64,000 nt of DNA. It comes from Jiangella gansuensis DSM 44835. GTDB taxonomy: Bacteria > Actinomycetota > Actinomycetes > Jiangellales > Jiangellaceae. Under the pieces are notes generated by a model. It made no database searches. It saw only the letters and a list, made by a program, of their open reading frames with translations, and was not told the DNA's origin. The position numbers and the translations under genes were made by a program. Shown piece after piece: positions 51,679-60,680 of the stretch (position 1 is its first letter; every line of letters begins with the position of its first letter). The stretch is taken from assembly GCF_000515395.1 (NCBI RefSeq), contig NZ_KI911782.1:2168606-2232605 (forward strand), written 5' to 3'.

Positions 51679-52487
51679 GCGGCGGACTCCTGCGGCGTGT
51701 CGAGTGCGCGGCGGGTGACCGATTTCGCGATGGCGGTGACGAGCCGGCGCGGCCGCCGCGGCGTGAGGTGAGCACTCAATGCGTTGCCCAGGCCCGGCAC
51801 GACATAGGCGCGGTCGCGGTCCAGCCCGCGCAGCCCGGCCCGGACGACCTCATCGGCGGTCATCATCCGCCCGCCGATGGCTGCCTGTTCGCCGACGGCG
51901 TCGAAGAACGCGGTGCGGGTCGGTCCGGGGCAGAGGGCGAGTACGCGAACGCCGCGGCCGCGATACTCCGAACGCAGCGCCAGGCTGAAGTTCAGCACGA
52001 ACGCCTTGCCGGCGCTGTAGGTGGCGAAGTAGGGCGACGGCTGGAAGCCCGCGGTCGAGCCGACGTTGACGATGCCGCCGCGGCCGCGGCGCAGCATGCC
52101 AGGGGCGAGCTCACGGCACAGGTCGGCCAGGGCGACGACGTTGAGCATGAGCTGGTCGTGGTCGCGGCCGGGCTCGATCTCCTCGAACCGCCCGGAGCTG
52201 CCGAACCCGGCGCTGTTCACCAGCAGGTCGACGGTGAGGCCGCGGGCGGTGAGCTGCGCGGTCAGGTCGTGGGCGGCGCCCGGTCTGGCCAGGTCGTGTG
52301 CGACGACGTCGACGGTGACGGCGTGCCGCTCGCGCAGCGTCCGGGCGAGCGCCTCCAGCCGGTCGGCCGAACGCGCGACGAGTACGAGGTCGTGCCCGCG
52401 GGCCGCGAGCTGGGCGGCGAACTCCGATCCGATGCCGGACGAGGCGCCGGTGACGAGGGCGGTGGGGCCGGGGATGAACGGCGGCAT
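51675..52487 (-). CDS. Short-chain dehydrogenase/reductase
   Basis: 270 residues. The cofactor motif TGASSGIGSEFA, then NSAGFGSSGRFEE and the active-site YSAGK (Tyr-x-x-x-Lys) with the preceding serine in NVGSTAGF are classical SDR. Arg in VARSADR after strand 2 suggests NADP(H). Substrate unknown. It diverges from a TetR gene across candidate operators, so it is probably controlled by that regulator. Confidence 0.92.
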   Translation of the reverse strand: MPPFIPGPTALVTGASSGIGSEFAAQLAARGHDLVLVARSADRLEALARTLRERHAVTVDVVAHDLARPGAAHDLTAQLTARGLTVDLLVNSAGFGSSGRFEEIEPGRDHDQLMLNVVALADLCRELAPGMLRRGRGGIVNVGSTAGFQPSPYFATYSAGKAFVLNFSLALRSEYRGRGVRVLALCPGPTRTAFFDAVGEQAAIGGRMMTADEVVRAGLRGLDRDRAYVVPGLGNALSAHLTPRRPRRLVTAIAKSVTRRALDTPQESAA

Positions 52488-52517
52488 GGTGGGTGCTCCT
52501 AGGGTGACGCGGATTTG

Positions 52518-52574
52518 CTGTTAACCGCAACAGAAATGTATCAGACGGGTCTCCGAGGTGGAGCGAGATGTATC
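52518..52574. promoter_or_regulatory. Operators and promoters between the SDR and TetR genes
   Basis: CTGTTAACCGCAACAG (52518-52533) is an inverted repeat with 5-base arms. ATGTATC occurs at 52536 and again at 52568, and TCAGACG (from 52541) is complementary to CGTCTGA (from 52574). TTGCTG (52515) with TGTATC (52537) could be -35 and -10 for the TetR gene. Overlap of the second ATGTATC with the first possible ATG suggests the later GTG is the real start. Confidence 0.5.
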
Positions 52575-53164
52575 GTCTGACTGTGACTTCCTCTGATGTG
52601 ACGGCCGGCGCCCGGCTGCGAGCGGACGCCGAACGCAGCGTCCGGGCGATCCTCGATGCCGCCGAGCGGGTCCTCGCCGCCGATCCCGGCGCGTCGATGG
52701 AACAGATCGCGCAGGAGGCTGGGGTCGCGCGCACCACCATCCACCGCCGCTTCGCCACCCGGCAGGCACTCATCGACGCCATGGGTGCCGCGGCGGTCAC
52801 GCAGCTCGCTGCCGCCATCGACGCGGGCCGGCCGGAGACCGCCCCGCCGCTGGTGGCGCTGCACGAGATCACCGCCAATGTGCTGCGCGTCAAGGTCGGG
52901 TGGCGGTTCGCGTTCGCCCAGCCGGCGTCACCGGAGTCACCGGTCGCCGTCGAGCAGGAGCGCATCGCCCGCCGCTGCGTCGACCTGTTCGGCAAGGCCC
53001 AGCAGGCCGGCGCCGTCGCCCCCGACGTCGATCTCGAGTGGGCGCGGCGGGTCTACTACGCCCTCATCGGCGAGACGCTCGCCGGCGAGGACGCGGCGGC
53101 CGATCCCGACGCCCTCGCCGCCCGGATCGTCGACACGCTCGTGCGCGGCATCGGTCCGCGCTAG
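52568..53164 (+). CDS. TetR-family regulator of the SDR gene
   Basis: 198 residues from ATG 52568; GTG 52583 (VTSSDVTAGARLR) may be the true start because the ATG lies in the repeat of the operator region. The helix-turn-helix is VRAILDAAERVLAADPGASMEQIAQEAGVARTTIHRRFATRQALIDAM. The C-terminal domain resembles TetR members that sense small hydrophobic ligands, but no ligand can be predicted. Confidence 0.9.
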   Translation: MYRLTVTSSDVTAGARLRADAERSVRAILDAAERVLAADPGASMEQIAQEAGVARTTIHRRFATRQALIDAMGAAAVTQLAAAIDAGRPETAPPLVALHEITANVLRVKVGWRFAFAQPASPESPVAVEQERIARRCVDLFGKAQQAGAVAPDVDLEWARRVYYALIGETLAGEDAAADPDALAARIVDTLVRGIGPR

Positions 53165-53212
53165 TGGCGTCTTGGCATACGGGCAGTGGGTCCGGGTGGT
53201 GAGCTGCACACA

Positions 53213-53218
53213 TACACT
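53213..53218 (+). promoter_or_regulatory. Candidate hisD -10 box, leaderless transcript
   Basis: TACACT lies 7 bases before the GTG start of hisD at 53226. A transcript from this -10 would begin at or within a base or two of the start codon. No Shine-Dalgarno-like sequence precedes the start, and no good -35 was found. Confidence 0.4.
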
Positions 53219-53225
53219 CGGGTGA

Positions 53226-54563
53226 GTGATACGCCGCATCGACCTGCGGGGGAGGCTCGCCACCGGTGAGCCCCTCGACTACCGCTCACTCGTACCACGC
53301 GCCCCGGTCGACGTCGAGGCCGCACTCGACGCCGTCCGGCCGATCTGCGCGGACGTGCGGCATCGCGGGCTCGCGGCTGTCAAGGAGCTGACGGCGCGCT
53401 TCGACGGCGTCGAGCTGGACGACGTGCGCGTCCCGCAGCAGGCCATCGACGACGCCCTGGCCGGTCTCGACCCCACCGTCCGTGCGGCGCTCGAGGAGTC
53501 CATCGTCCGGGCCCGCACGGTCCACGGCGACCAGCGGCGCGGCGACGTCACCACCACCGTCGTCCCCGGCGGCACGGTCACCGAGCGGTGGGTCCCGGTC
53601 GGGCGGGTCGGGTTGTACGTGCCTGGCGGCCTGGCCGTCTACCCCAGCAGCGTGGTCATGAATGTGGTGCCGGCGCAGGAGGCCCAGGTCGGCAGCCTGG
53701 CGGTGGCCAGCCCGCCGCAGCGCAGCGAAGGCGGGCTGCCGCACCCGACCATCCTGGCCGCGTGCGCGCTGCTCGGCGTCACCGAGGTGTACGCGGTCGG
53801 CGGCGCACAGGCGCTGGCCATGTTCGCCTACGGCCTGCGCGACGACGACGGCGCCGCCCTCTGCGAGCCGGTCGACCTGGTCACCGGGCCGGGCAATGTC
53901 TACGTCGCGGCGGCCAAGCGGCTGCTGCGCGGTGTGGTCGGCATCGACGCCGAAGCCGGCCCGACCGAGATCGCGGTGCTGGCCGACGACTCCGCCGACC
54001 CGGTGCACGTCGCCGCCGACCTGATCAGCCAGGCCGAGCACGACCCCCTGGCCGCGTCGGTGCTGGTCACCGACAGCGAGGCGCTGGCCGACGCCGTCGA
54101 TGGCGAGCTGCGCACCCGGGCCGCCGCCACCAAGCACGACGAGCGCGTGCGCACCGCCCTGTCCGGTGAGCAGTCCGGGGTCGTGCTGGTCGACGACCTC
54201 GAACAGGGGCTCGCCGTCGTCGACGCCTACGCCGCGGAGCACCTGGAGATCCAGACCCGGGACGCCGCCGCGGTGGCCGCGCGGGTGCGCAACGCCGGCG
54301 CGGTGTTCGTCGGCCCGTGGTCGCCGGTCAGCCTGGGCGACTATGCGGCCGGCTCCAACCACGTGCTGCCCACCGGCGGCAGCGCGCGGCACTCGTCCGG
54401 CCTGTCGGTGCAGTCGTTCCTGCGTGGTGTGCACGTGGTCGAGTACGACCGGGCCGCGCTGGAGAACGTCGCCGGGCACGTCCGCGCCCTGGCAGATGCG
54501 GAGGACCTGCCGGCCCACGGCGACGCCATCACCGCCCGCTTCGAAGGCGACGACGACCGATGA
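53226..54563 (+). CDS. hisD: Histidinol dehydrogenase HisD
   Basis: 445 residues. [73 protein letters not shown] and [21 protein letters not shown] are HisD signatures, including the zinc- and histidinol-binding His and Glu positions. It oxidises L-histidinol to histidine in two steps. First gene of the his operon; its stop overlaps the hisC ATG. Confidence 0.97.
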   Translation: MIRRIDLRGRLATGEPLDYRSLVPRAPVDVEAALDAVRPICADVRHRGLAAVKELTARFDGVELDDVRVPQQAIDDALAGLDPTVRAALEESIVRARTVHGDQRRGDVTTTVVPGGTVTERWVPVGRVGLYVPGGLAVYPSSVVMNVVPAQEAQVGSLAVASPPQRSEGGLPHPTILAACALLGVTEVYAVGGAQALAMFAYGLRDDDGAALCEPVDLVTGPGNVYVAAAKRLLRGVVGIDAEAGPTEIAVLADDSADPVHVAADLISQAEHDPLAASVLVTDSEALADAVDGELRTRAAATKHDERVRTALSGEQSGVVLVDDLEQGLAVVDAYAAEHLEIQTRDAAAVAARVRNAGAVFVGPWSPVSLGDYAAGSNHVLPTGGSARHSSGLSVQSFLRGVHVVEYDRAALENVAGHVRALADAEDLPAHGDAITARFEGDDDR

Positions 54564-55657
54564 GCGGCCTGCCCATCCGGGACGAGCTGCGCGGCGTCGA
54601 GCCGTACGGCGCCCCGCAGCTCGACGTGCCGGTGTGCCTCAACGTCAACGAGAACCCGTTCGGGCCGTCGGAGCAGCTGGTGGCCGACGCCGCCCGAGCG
54701 GTCGCCGATGCCGTCCGCGGGCTCAACCGGTACCCGGACCGCGAGGCCACGACTCTGCGGGAGCGGCTGGCCGGCTACCTCGACCGCGAGTCCGGCGTCG
54801 CCCTGCGCACCGAACAGGTGTGGGCGGCCAACGGCTCCAACGAGATCATGCTGCAGATCCTGCAGGCCTTCGGTGGCCCGGGCCGGACGGCGCTGAGCTT
54901 CGCGCCCACGTACTCCATGTACCCGGAGTACGCCCGCGACACCACCACGACCTGGGTCACCGCCCAGCGCAACAGCGACTTCTCCATCGACCCGGAGACG
55001 GCGCTGAAGGCAGTGGCCGAACACCGCCCGTCGGTGGTCCTGATCGCCTCGCCGAACAATCCCACCGGCACGGCCGTGCCGCTCGACCTCGTCACGGCCG
55101 TCCACGAGGCCAGCGACGGCGTCGTCGTCGTCGACGAGGCATACGCGGAGTTCCGCCGCGACGGCGTCCCCAGCGCGCTGTCCCTGCTGGCCGACCACCC
55201 GCGGCTCATCGTCACCCGCACCATGAGCAAGGCGTTCGCCTTCGCCGGCGCCAGAGTCGGGTACGCTGCGGCGTCGGAGCAGGTGATCGACGTGCTGCGG
55301 GTGGTTCGGCTGCCGTACCACCTGTCGGCGGTCACGCAGGCCGTCGCCGTCGTCGCGCTGGAACACGCCGCGGAGTTGCAGGCCCGGGTCGCGCAGCTGC
55401 GCGACGAGCGGGACGCATTGGCGGCCTGGCTACGCGAGATCGGCCTCGAGGTCGCCGACTCCGACGCGAACTTCGTGCTGTTCGGACGGTTCCCCGACCG
55501 GCACGCCGTCTGGCAGGGCCTGCTCGACCACGGCGTACTCATCCGTGAGACCGGGCCGGACGGCTGGCTGCGGGTGTCGGTGGGTACCCCCGAGGAGACG
55601 ACGGCATTCAAGGACGCCCTGGTCAGCGTGACCAGGGAACTGAAGGAGCGCACATGA
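54560..55657 (+). CDS. hisC: Histidinol-phosphate aminotransferase HisC
   Basis: 365 residues from ATG 54560 (ATGA overlap with hisD). [28 protein letters not shown] and the PLP lysine in [17 protein letters not shown] identify a fold-type I HisC. It converts imidazole acetol phosphate to histidinol phosphate. The stop overlaps the hisB start. Confidence 0.95.
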   Translation: MSGLPIRDELRGVEPYGAPQLDVPVCLNVNENPFGPSEQLVADAARAVADAVRGLNRYPDREATTLRERLAGYLDRESGVALRTEQVWAANGSNEIMLQILQAFGGPGRTALSFAPTYSMYPEYARDTTTTWVTAQRNSDFSIDPETALKAVAEHRPSVVLIASPNNPTGTAVPLDLVTAVHEASDGVVVVDEAYAEFRRDGVPSALSLLADHPRLIVTRTMSKAFAFAGARVGYAAASEQVIDVLRVVRLPYHLSAVTQAVAVVALEHAAELQARVAQLRDERDALAAWLREIGLEVADSDANFVLFGRFPDRHAVWQGLLDHGVLIRETGPDGWLRVSVGTPEETTAFKDALVSVTRELKERT

Positions 55658-56253
55658 GCCGCACCGCCAAGGTCGACCGCGCGACCAGCGAGAGCAAGGT
55701 CAGCGTCGAGCTGGACCTGGACGGCTCCGGCGTGCACGACATCGCCACCACGGTGCCGTTCTACGACCACATGCTGACGGCGCTGGCGCGGCACTCGCTG
55801 ATCGACCTCACCGTCCGGTCCGAGGGCGACACCCACATCGACGTGCACCACACGGTCGAGGACACCGCGATCGTGCTCGGCCAGGCGCTGCGCGAGGCGC
55901 TGGGCGACAAGGTCGGCATCGTCCGGTACGGCGAGGCCACCGTGCCGCTGGACGAAGCGCTGGCGCACGCCGTCGTCGACGTTTCCGGGCGCCCGTACTT
56001 CGTGCACTCCGGTGAGCCGACCGGCCAGGAGTACGTCCTGATAGGCGGGCACTTCACCGGGTCGCTGACCGCGCACGTGCTGGAGAGCATCGCGCACCAC
56101 GCCGGGATCACCGTGCACATGCGGGTGCTGGCCGGGCGCGACCCGCACCACATCGTCGAGGCCCAGTTCAAGGCGCTGGCCCGGGCGCTGCGTACCGCCG
56201 TGGCCGTCGACCCGCGGGAGCGTGGTGTGCCGTCGACGAAGGGTGCGCTGTGA
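55654..56253 (+). CDS. hisB: Imidazoleglycerol-phosphate dehydratase HisB
   Basis: 199 residues, a monofunctional dehydratase without the phosphatase domain of enterobacterial HisB. The metal-binding motifs [15 protein letters not shown] and [15 protein letters not shown], with [19 protein letters not shown] near the end, are complete. It dehydrates imidazole glycerol phosphate. The plus-strand operon is interrupted after it by a minus-strand hydrolase gene that ends 11 bases downstream. Confidence 0.97.
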   Translation: MSRTAKVDRATSESKVSVELDLDGSGVHDIATTVPFYDHMLTALARHSLIDLTVRSEGDTHIDVHHTVEDTAIVLGQALREALGDKVGIVRYGEATVPLDEALAHAVVDVSGRPYFVHSGEPTGQEYVLIGGHFTGSLTAHVLESIAHHAGITVHMRVLAGRDPHHIVEAQFKALARALRTAVAVDPRERGVPSTKGAL

Positions 56254-56264
56254 CACCAAGGCGG

Positions 56265-57443
56265 CTACGGCAGGTCGGCGAGGAACGCCGCGAGCGTGGC
56301 CTCGTACCGCTGCGGGTCGCGGTTCCAGCTCTGCACGTGCACGGCGTCGGTGCGCAGGTACGTGACGAGGTCGGGCCGCGCCGCCGCGAAGGCGTCGGAC
56401 GAGGTGACCGGTACCGTCGGGTCGCCGGAACCGTGCACCAGCAGCACCGGGACGTCGAGATCGCCGGCGCGCGCCACCTGGTCCATGGCCCAGACGTTGA
56501 TGCCGGTACGAGCCCGCACGACCGACGCCGCGACGGTGGCGCCCAACGCCGGCAGGTTCCGCAGCCGCGCCTGGAAGACCAGGATGTCCGGCCAGGACAG
56601 TGCGGGGGAGTCGTACACGACACCGGCGACGTTCTCGGAGCCGACCGTGCGCAGGTAGTTGCCGACGACGGCGCCGCCCATCGAGTAGCCGACCAGGACG
56701 ACGTCGCGGGCGCCGCGGCCGCGGACCTCGTCGACGGCGGCGGCGAGGTCGGCCGCCTCGGTCCAGCCCAGCCCGTACGCCCGCTGCGACGTGGCCGGAG
56801 CACCGTCGTCGTTGCGGTAGGCGATGGACAGCTGCGGGTGGCCGAGCCGGTGCAGTGCCGGGATGAGCCGGTGCGCCTCGGCGCGGGTGGCGCCGCGGCC
56901 GTGCACGTGCACGATCCAGCGGCCGGCAGGTGTGGCCGCACCGGCCGCGGCTGGTGCGGGAACGAACGTGGCGGGGTAGCGCCCCAGCGGCCCGTCGTAC
57001 CCGGACTCTTCGACCGGAAGGCCGCTGACCTGGGCGTACACCGCGAGGTCGGCCGGCGCGGCGTAGGAGTCGATGCGCACCTGGGTGCCGGGCGCCGGGC
57101 GGTCGGGATAGGGCCGCAGCCCGCGGACGACGACGCCGTCGCCGTCCGCCGTCAGGTCCGCACCCGCCCGCGCGTAGCCGCCCGCCCACTGCAGGCCGGC
57201 GACCCCCGGATGGTCGGCGCCCTCACCGGTCAGCGTGACGGTGGAGCCGTCGGCGTCGAGCACCCGGATTGGGTACTCGGGCGGATCCTGGCGCACCCGC
57301 AGCAGCTCGTCGGCGAAGTACCAGCCGCCGGCACCGGTGGTAGCCAGGGTGAGCCCCGCTACCGCGGCCGAACCGACGGCCACGCGCCGCGGCCAGCGCC
57401 GCGCAACCGGCGGGACGGCACCGGAACGTTGGTCGAGGCTCAT
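56265..57443 (-). CDS. Membrane-anchored or exported alpha/beta hydrolase
   Basis: 392 residues. A basic N-terminus with PRR and a hydrophobic stretch (about residues 23-45) indicates a signal anchor or signal peptide. The alpha/beta hydrolase core begins at about residue 175 (WIVHVHGRGATRAEA). The nucleophile is Ser in GYSMGGAVVG, the acid Asp is in VHGSGDPTVP and the likely His is in TDAVHVQSW. Substrate unknown; the GYSMGG elbow fits esterases. It sits between hisB and hisH on the opposite strand, an unusual insertion. Confidence 0.88.
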   Translation of the reverse strand: MSLDQRSGAVPPVARRWPRRVAVGSAAVAGLTLATTGAGGWYFADELLRVRQDPPEYPIRVLDADGSTVTLTGEGADHPGVAGLQWAGGYARAGADLTADGDGVVVRGLRPYPDRPAPGTQVRIDSYAAPADLAVYAQVSGLPVEESGYDGPLGRYPATFVPAPAAAGAATPAGRWIVHVHGRGATRAEAHRLIPALHRLGHPQLSIAYRNDDGAPATSQRAYGLGWTEAADLAAAVDEVRGRGARDVVLVGYSMGGAVVGNYLRTVGSENVAGVVYDSPALSWPDILVFQARLRNLPALGATVAASVVRARTGINVWAMDQVARAGDLDVPVLLVHGSGDPTVPVTSSDAFAAARPDLVTYLRTDAVHVQSWNRDPQRYEATLAAFLADLP

Positions 57444-57472
57444 GATCGCAGTCTGACATGCCGAGGTGACAG

Positions 57473-58108
57473 ATGAGCGCGCGTCAGGTGGTGGTGCTCG
57501 ATTACGGATCGGGCAACGTGCGGTCCGCGGTGCGGGCCCTGGAGAAGGTCGGCGCCGACGTCACGCTGACCGCCGACCGGACCGCCGCGGCGGAGGCCGA
57601 CGGGCTGGTCGTGCCCGGAGTCGGCGCCTTCGCCGCCTGCATGGCCGGGCTGCGGGCGGTGCACGCGCCGCAGATCGTCGGGCGGCGGCTCGCCGGCGGC
57701 CGGCCGGTGCTGGGCATCTGTGTGGGCATGCAGGTGCTGTTCGACAAGGGCGTGGAACACGGCGTGACGACGGCCGGAATCGGCGAGTGGCCGGGCACCG
57801 TCGAGCGCCTGCACGCCACCCCGCTGCCGCACATGGGGTGGAACACCGTCGACGTGCCGGCCGGTTCGGCGTTGTTCGACGGCATCGAGAACGAGCGCTT
57901 CTATTTCGTGCATTCCTACGGCGTACGACGCTGGGAGCTACCCCCACCGGAGCGGATCAAGCCCCCGGTGGTCGTCTGGTCCGAACACGACGGCGACCGT
58001 TTCGTCGCCGCCGTCGAGAACGGGCCCCTCGCGGCAACGCAGTTCCACCCGGAGAAGTCCGGTGACGGCGGACTGCGGCTGCTGGAAAACTGGGTGAGAG
58101 GGTTGTGA
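57473..58108 (+). CDS. hisH: Imidazole glycerol phosphate synthase, glutaminase subunit HisH
   Basis: 211 residues. [19 protein letters not shown], the nucleophile cysteine in [30 protein letters not shown] and the His/Glu pair in [10 protein letters not shown] identify HisH. It supplies ammonia from glutamine to HisF. It starts 29 bases after the divergent hydrolase start and overlaps the methyltransferase gene by 4 bases. Confidence 0.96.
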   Translation: MSARQVVVLDYGSGNVRSAVRALEKVGADVTLTADRTAAAEADGLVVPGVGAFAACMAGLRAVHAPQIVGRRLAGGRPVLGICVGMQVLFDKGVEHGVTTAGIGEWPGTVERLHATPLPHMGWNTVDVPAGSALFDGIENERFYFVHSYGVRRWELPPPERIKPPVVVWSEHDGDRFVAAVENGPLAATQFHPEKSGDGGLRLLENWVRGL

Positions 58109-58851
58109 CCGTGACCAACTGGGACTCGCAGGCCTACGACCGCGACTTCGCGTTCGTGGCCGCGTACGGTGCTGAGCTGCTGGACTGGCTGGACCCACAG
58201 CCCGGCGAGTCCATCCTCGACCTCGGCTGCGGGACCGGTGAGCTGACCGCACGGCTCATCGATGCCGGAGCCCGGGTCATCGGCATCGACGCCGACCCGG
58301 CCATGATCGAGGCGGCCCGCGAGCGGCTGGGCGACGCCGCGGAGCTGCGGGTCGCCGACGCGCACGACTTCACCGTCGACGAGCCGGTCGACGGTGTCGT
58401 GTCCAACGCCGCGCTGCACTGGATGCCGGCGCAGGTCGAGGTGCTCGGCTGCGTCTCCGACGCGTTGCGCGTCGGCGGCCGGTTCGTCGCCGAGATGGGC
58501 GCCACCGGCAACGTCGCCTCGATCACCGCCGCGGTGGACCGGGCCTGCCGTGAGGCCGGCCTGCCGGACCGGGCGTGGCCGTGGTTCTTCTCCTCGCCGG
58601 CCGAGTACGCGGCGATGCTGGAGGACGCCGGTCTGGAGATCCGTCAGCTCGACTTCTACGACCGGCCGACGAAGCTGACCGGCCCGGACGGGCTGGCGAA
58701 GTGGCTGGGGATGTTCGCCGCCCACGCCGTCGAGGGCCTCCCGCCGGAGGTCGTCCGCCGGGCCGAGGACATCGCCCGGCCCACGCTGTGGCACGACGAC
58801 GCCTGGTGGGCCGACTACCGCCGCCTCCGGTTCCGGGCCGTCAAGCTCTGA
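58105..58851 (+). CDS. Class I SAM-dependent methyltransferase inserted in the his operon
   Basis: 248 residues. The SAM-binding motif [16 protein letters not shown] is followed by [17 protein letters not shown] and [11 protein letters not shown], similar in style to trans-aconitate methyltransferase-like proteins. Substrate unknown. The GTG start overlaps the hisH stop (GTGA), so it is translated from the his mRNA. It is not a histidine-pathway enzyme. GTG 58111 is an alternative start. Confidence 0.88.
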   Translation: MTVTNWDSQAYDRDFAFVAAYGAELLDWLDPQPGESILDLGCGTGELTARLIDAGARVIGIDADPAMIEAARERLGDAAELRVADAHDFTVDEPVDGVVSNAALHWMPAQVEVLGCVSDALRVGGRFVAEMGATGNVASITAAVDRACREAGLPDRAWPWFFSSPAEYAAMLEDAGLEIRQLDFYDRPTKLTGPDGLAKWLGMFAAHAVEGLPPEVVRRAEDIARPTLWHDDAWWADYRRLRFRAVKL

Positions 58852-58888
58852 CCGCCGCGCGGGAAATGATCACGTTGCGTATGGGTCC

Positions 58889-58926
58889 TCCCGCTTCCCC
58901 ATGCGTGCTTGCCTGGGGGAGCGGGA
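58889..58926 (+). terminator. Hairpin between the methyltransferase gene and priA
   Basis: TCCCGCTTCCCC (58889-58900) pairs with GGGGGAGCGGGA (58915-58926) at 11 of 12 positions, the exception being a possible G-U pair, and AAAAG follows. It lies 22 bases before the priA start. It may be a partial terminator or a processing site inside the his operon. A single ATGATCAC upstream (58866) resembles half of the palindromic elements. Confidence 0.45.
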
Positions 58927-58948
58927 AAAGTCCTGGTGAAGGGGAGTC

Positions 58949-59680
58949 ATGACCACGTTGGAGCTGCTGCCTGCCGTTGACGTCGCCGACGGGCAGGCGG
59001 TCCGGCTCGTCCAGGGCGAGGCCGGTACGGAGACCACGTACGGCGAGCCGCTGGCCGCCGCGCTGGCCTGGCAGGAGGCGGGCGCCCCGTGGGTGCACCT
59101 GGTCGACCTGGACGCGGCGTTCGGCCGCGGGTCGAACCGGGACCTGCTCGCCGAGGTCGTCGGCCGCCTGGACGTCGACGTCGAGCTGTCAGGTGGCATC
59201 CGCGACGACGAGTCGCTGGCCGCCGCGCTGGCGACCGGGTGCCGCCGGGTCAACCTCGGCACCGCCGCGCTGGAAGATCCCGAATGGACGGCGTCGGCGA
59301 TCGCCCGCCACGGCGACCGCGTCGCCGTCGGGCTGGACGTGCGCGGCACCACGCTGGCGGCTCGCGGCTGGACCCGCGACGGCGGCGACCTGTGGGAGGT
59401 GCTGGAGCGGCTGGACCGCGACGGCTGCGCCCGGTACGTGGTCACCGACGTCACGAAGGACGGCACGCTGCGCGGACCCAACCTCGACCTGCTCCGCCAG
59501 GTCTGCGAGCGCACCGACAAGCCGGTGGTGGCCAGCGGCGGGGTGTCCGGGCTCGACGACATCGCGGCGCTGCGGTCGCTGGTGCCGCTGGGCGTCGAGG
59601 GCGCCATCGTCGGCAAGGCGCTCTACGCGGGCAACTTCACCCTGGAGGAGGCACTGAAGGTGGCCGGGGGCCCGCTGTGA
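58949..59680 (+). CDS. priA: Bifunctional HisA/TrpF isomerase PriA
   Basis: 243 residues. [27 protein letters not shown] carries the catalytic Asp11, [16 protein letters not shown] the second strand motifs, and [18 protein letters not shown] the other catalytic aspartate. In actinobacteria this half-barrel enzyme (PriA) serves both histidine (HisA) and tryptophan (TrpF) synthesis. That dual use is assumed here by lineage, since trpF absence elsewhere cannot be checked. AAGGGGAG precedes the ATG. Confidence 0.93.
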   Translation: MTTLELLPAVDVADGQAVRLVQGEAGTETTYGEPLAAALAWQEAGAPWVHLVDLDAAFGRGSNRDLLAEVVGRLDVDVELSGGIRDDESLAAALATGCRRVNLGTAALEDPEWTASAIARHGDRVAVGLDVRGTTLAARGWTRDGGDLWEVLERLDRDGCARYVVTDVTKDGTLRGPNLDLLRQVCERTDKPVVASGGVSGLDDIAALRSLVPLGVEGAIVGKALYAGNFTLEEALKVAGGPL

Positions 59681-60438
59681 GCGTGGCGGTCCGTGTCATC
59701 CCGTGCCTGGACGTCGACGCCGGCCGGGTCGTCAAGGGCGTGCGCTTCGCCGACCTGCGCGACGCCGGCGACCCGGTCGAACTGGCCGCCGCGTACGGGG
59801 CCGAGGGCGCCGACGAGCTGGTCTTCCTCGACATCACCGCGTCCAGCGACGACCGCTCCACCACGTACGACATCGTCGCCCGCACCGCCGAGCAGGTGTT
59901 CATCCCGCTCACGGTCGGCGGCGGGGTCCGCACCGTCGACGACGTCGACCGGCTGCTGCGGGCGGGCGCGGACAAGGTGGGCGTGAACACCGCGGCCGTG
60001 GCGCGGCCGGAGCTGGTCGCCGAGATCGCCGACCGGTTCGGCAACCAGGTCCTGGTGTTGTCGGTCGACGCGCGCCGCGGCGGCGGCACTGAGTCCGGGT
60101 TCGAGGTGACGACGCACGGCGGGCGGCGCGGCACCGGCATCGACGCGGTCGCCTGGGCCGCGAAGGCCGCCGAGCTGGGCGCCGGCGAGATCCTGCTGAA
60201 CTCGATGGACGCCGACGGCACCAAGGACGGCTACGACATCGAGATGCTGGCCGCGGTGCGCGCCGCCGTCGGTGTCCCGGTGATCGCCAGCGGGGGAGCG
60301 GGCGAGCTGGCGCACTTCGCACCGGCGGTCGAGGCCGGCGCCGACGCCGTGCTGGCCGCCAGTGTCTTCCACTTCGGTGACCTGAGCATCGCGGACGTGA
60401 AGGGCGCCATCACCGCGGCCGGTCACCCCGTCAGGTGA
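59677..60438 (+). CDS. hisF: Imidazole glycerol phosphate synthase, cyclase subunit HisF
   Basis: 253 residues from GTG 59677 (GTGA overlap with priA). [19 protein letters not shown] with catalytic Asp12, [32 protein letters not shown] and [16 protein letters not shown] with the second catalytic aspartate match HisF. It partners HisH to make IGP and AICAR. It is the last his gene seen; palindromic element 6 follows. Confidence 0.97.
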   Translation: MSVAVRVIPCLDVDAGRVVKGVRFADLRDAGDPVELAAAYGAEGADELVFLDITASSDDRSTTYDIVARTAEQVFIPLTVGGGVRTVDDVDRLLRAGADKVGVNTAAVARPELVAEIADRFGNQVLVLSVDARRGGGTESGFEVTTHGGRRGTGIDAVAWAAKAAELGAGEILLNSMDADGTKDGYDIEMLAAVRAAVGVPVIASGGAGELAHFAPAVEAGADAVLAASVFHFGDLSIADVKGAITAAGHPVR

Positions 60439-60461
60439 CGATCCGGTTCACGACCTTTCCT

Positions 60462-60513
60462 TGATCATGGCGGGTTTTCTGCTGCCCTAGCCGTACGAAC
60501 CCCGCCGTGATCA
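60462..60513. repeat. Palindromic element 6 (TGATC-ended inverted repeat)
   Basis: TGATCATGGCGGGTT (60462-60476) pairs with AACCCCGCCGTGATCA (60498-60513) with one mismatch and one bulge. Outside it, ATCCGGT (60441-60447) and ACCGGAT (60521-60527) extend the symmetry. It lies 23 bases after hisF. Confidence 0.8.
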
Positions 60514-60680
60514 TGGACGGACCGGATTGGCGTAGGCGGAATCCGGCGCCGGGAAACCGGGTTCAGGGGTGTCGGTGGCGGTTGGTACCGTACGAAGCCG
60601 GGCACCCCACGGTTGGCGACCTGCGTTCAGCATGTCCTGCGACAGCCGTGGCCGCGACGTGACGCAAGAGAGCGAGTGAT

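Noticed and set aside
58866-58874. ATGATCACG as a seventh palindromic element
   Set aside because: No complementary arm with TGATC was found within 60 bases; only half of the pattern is present.
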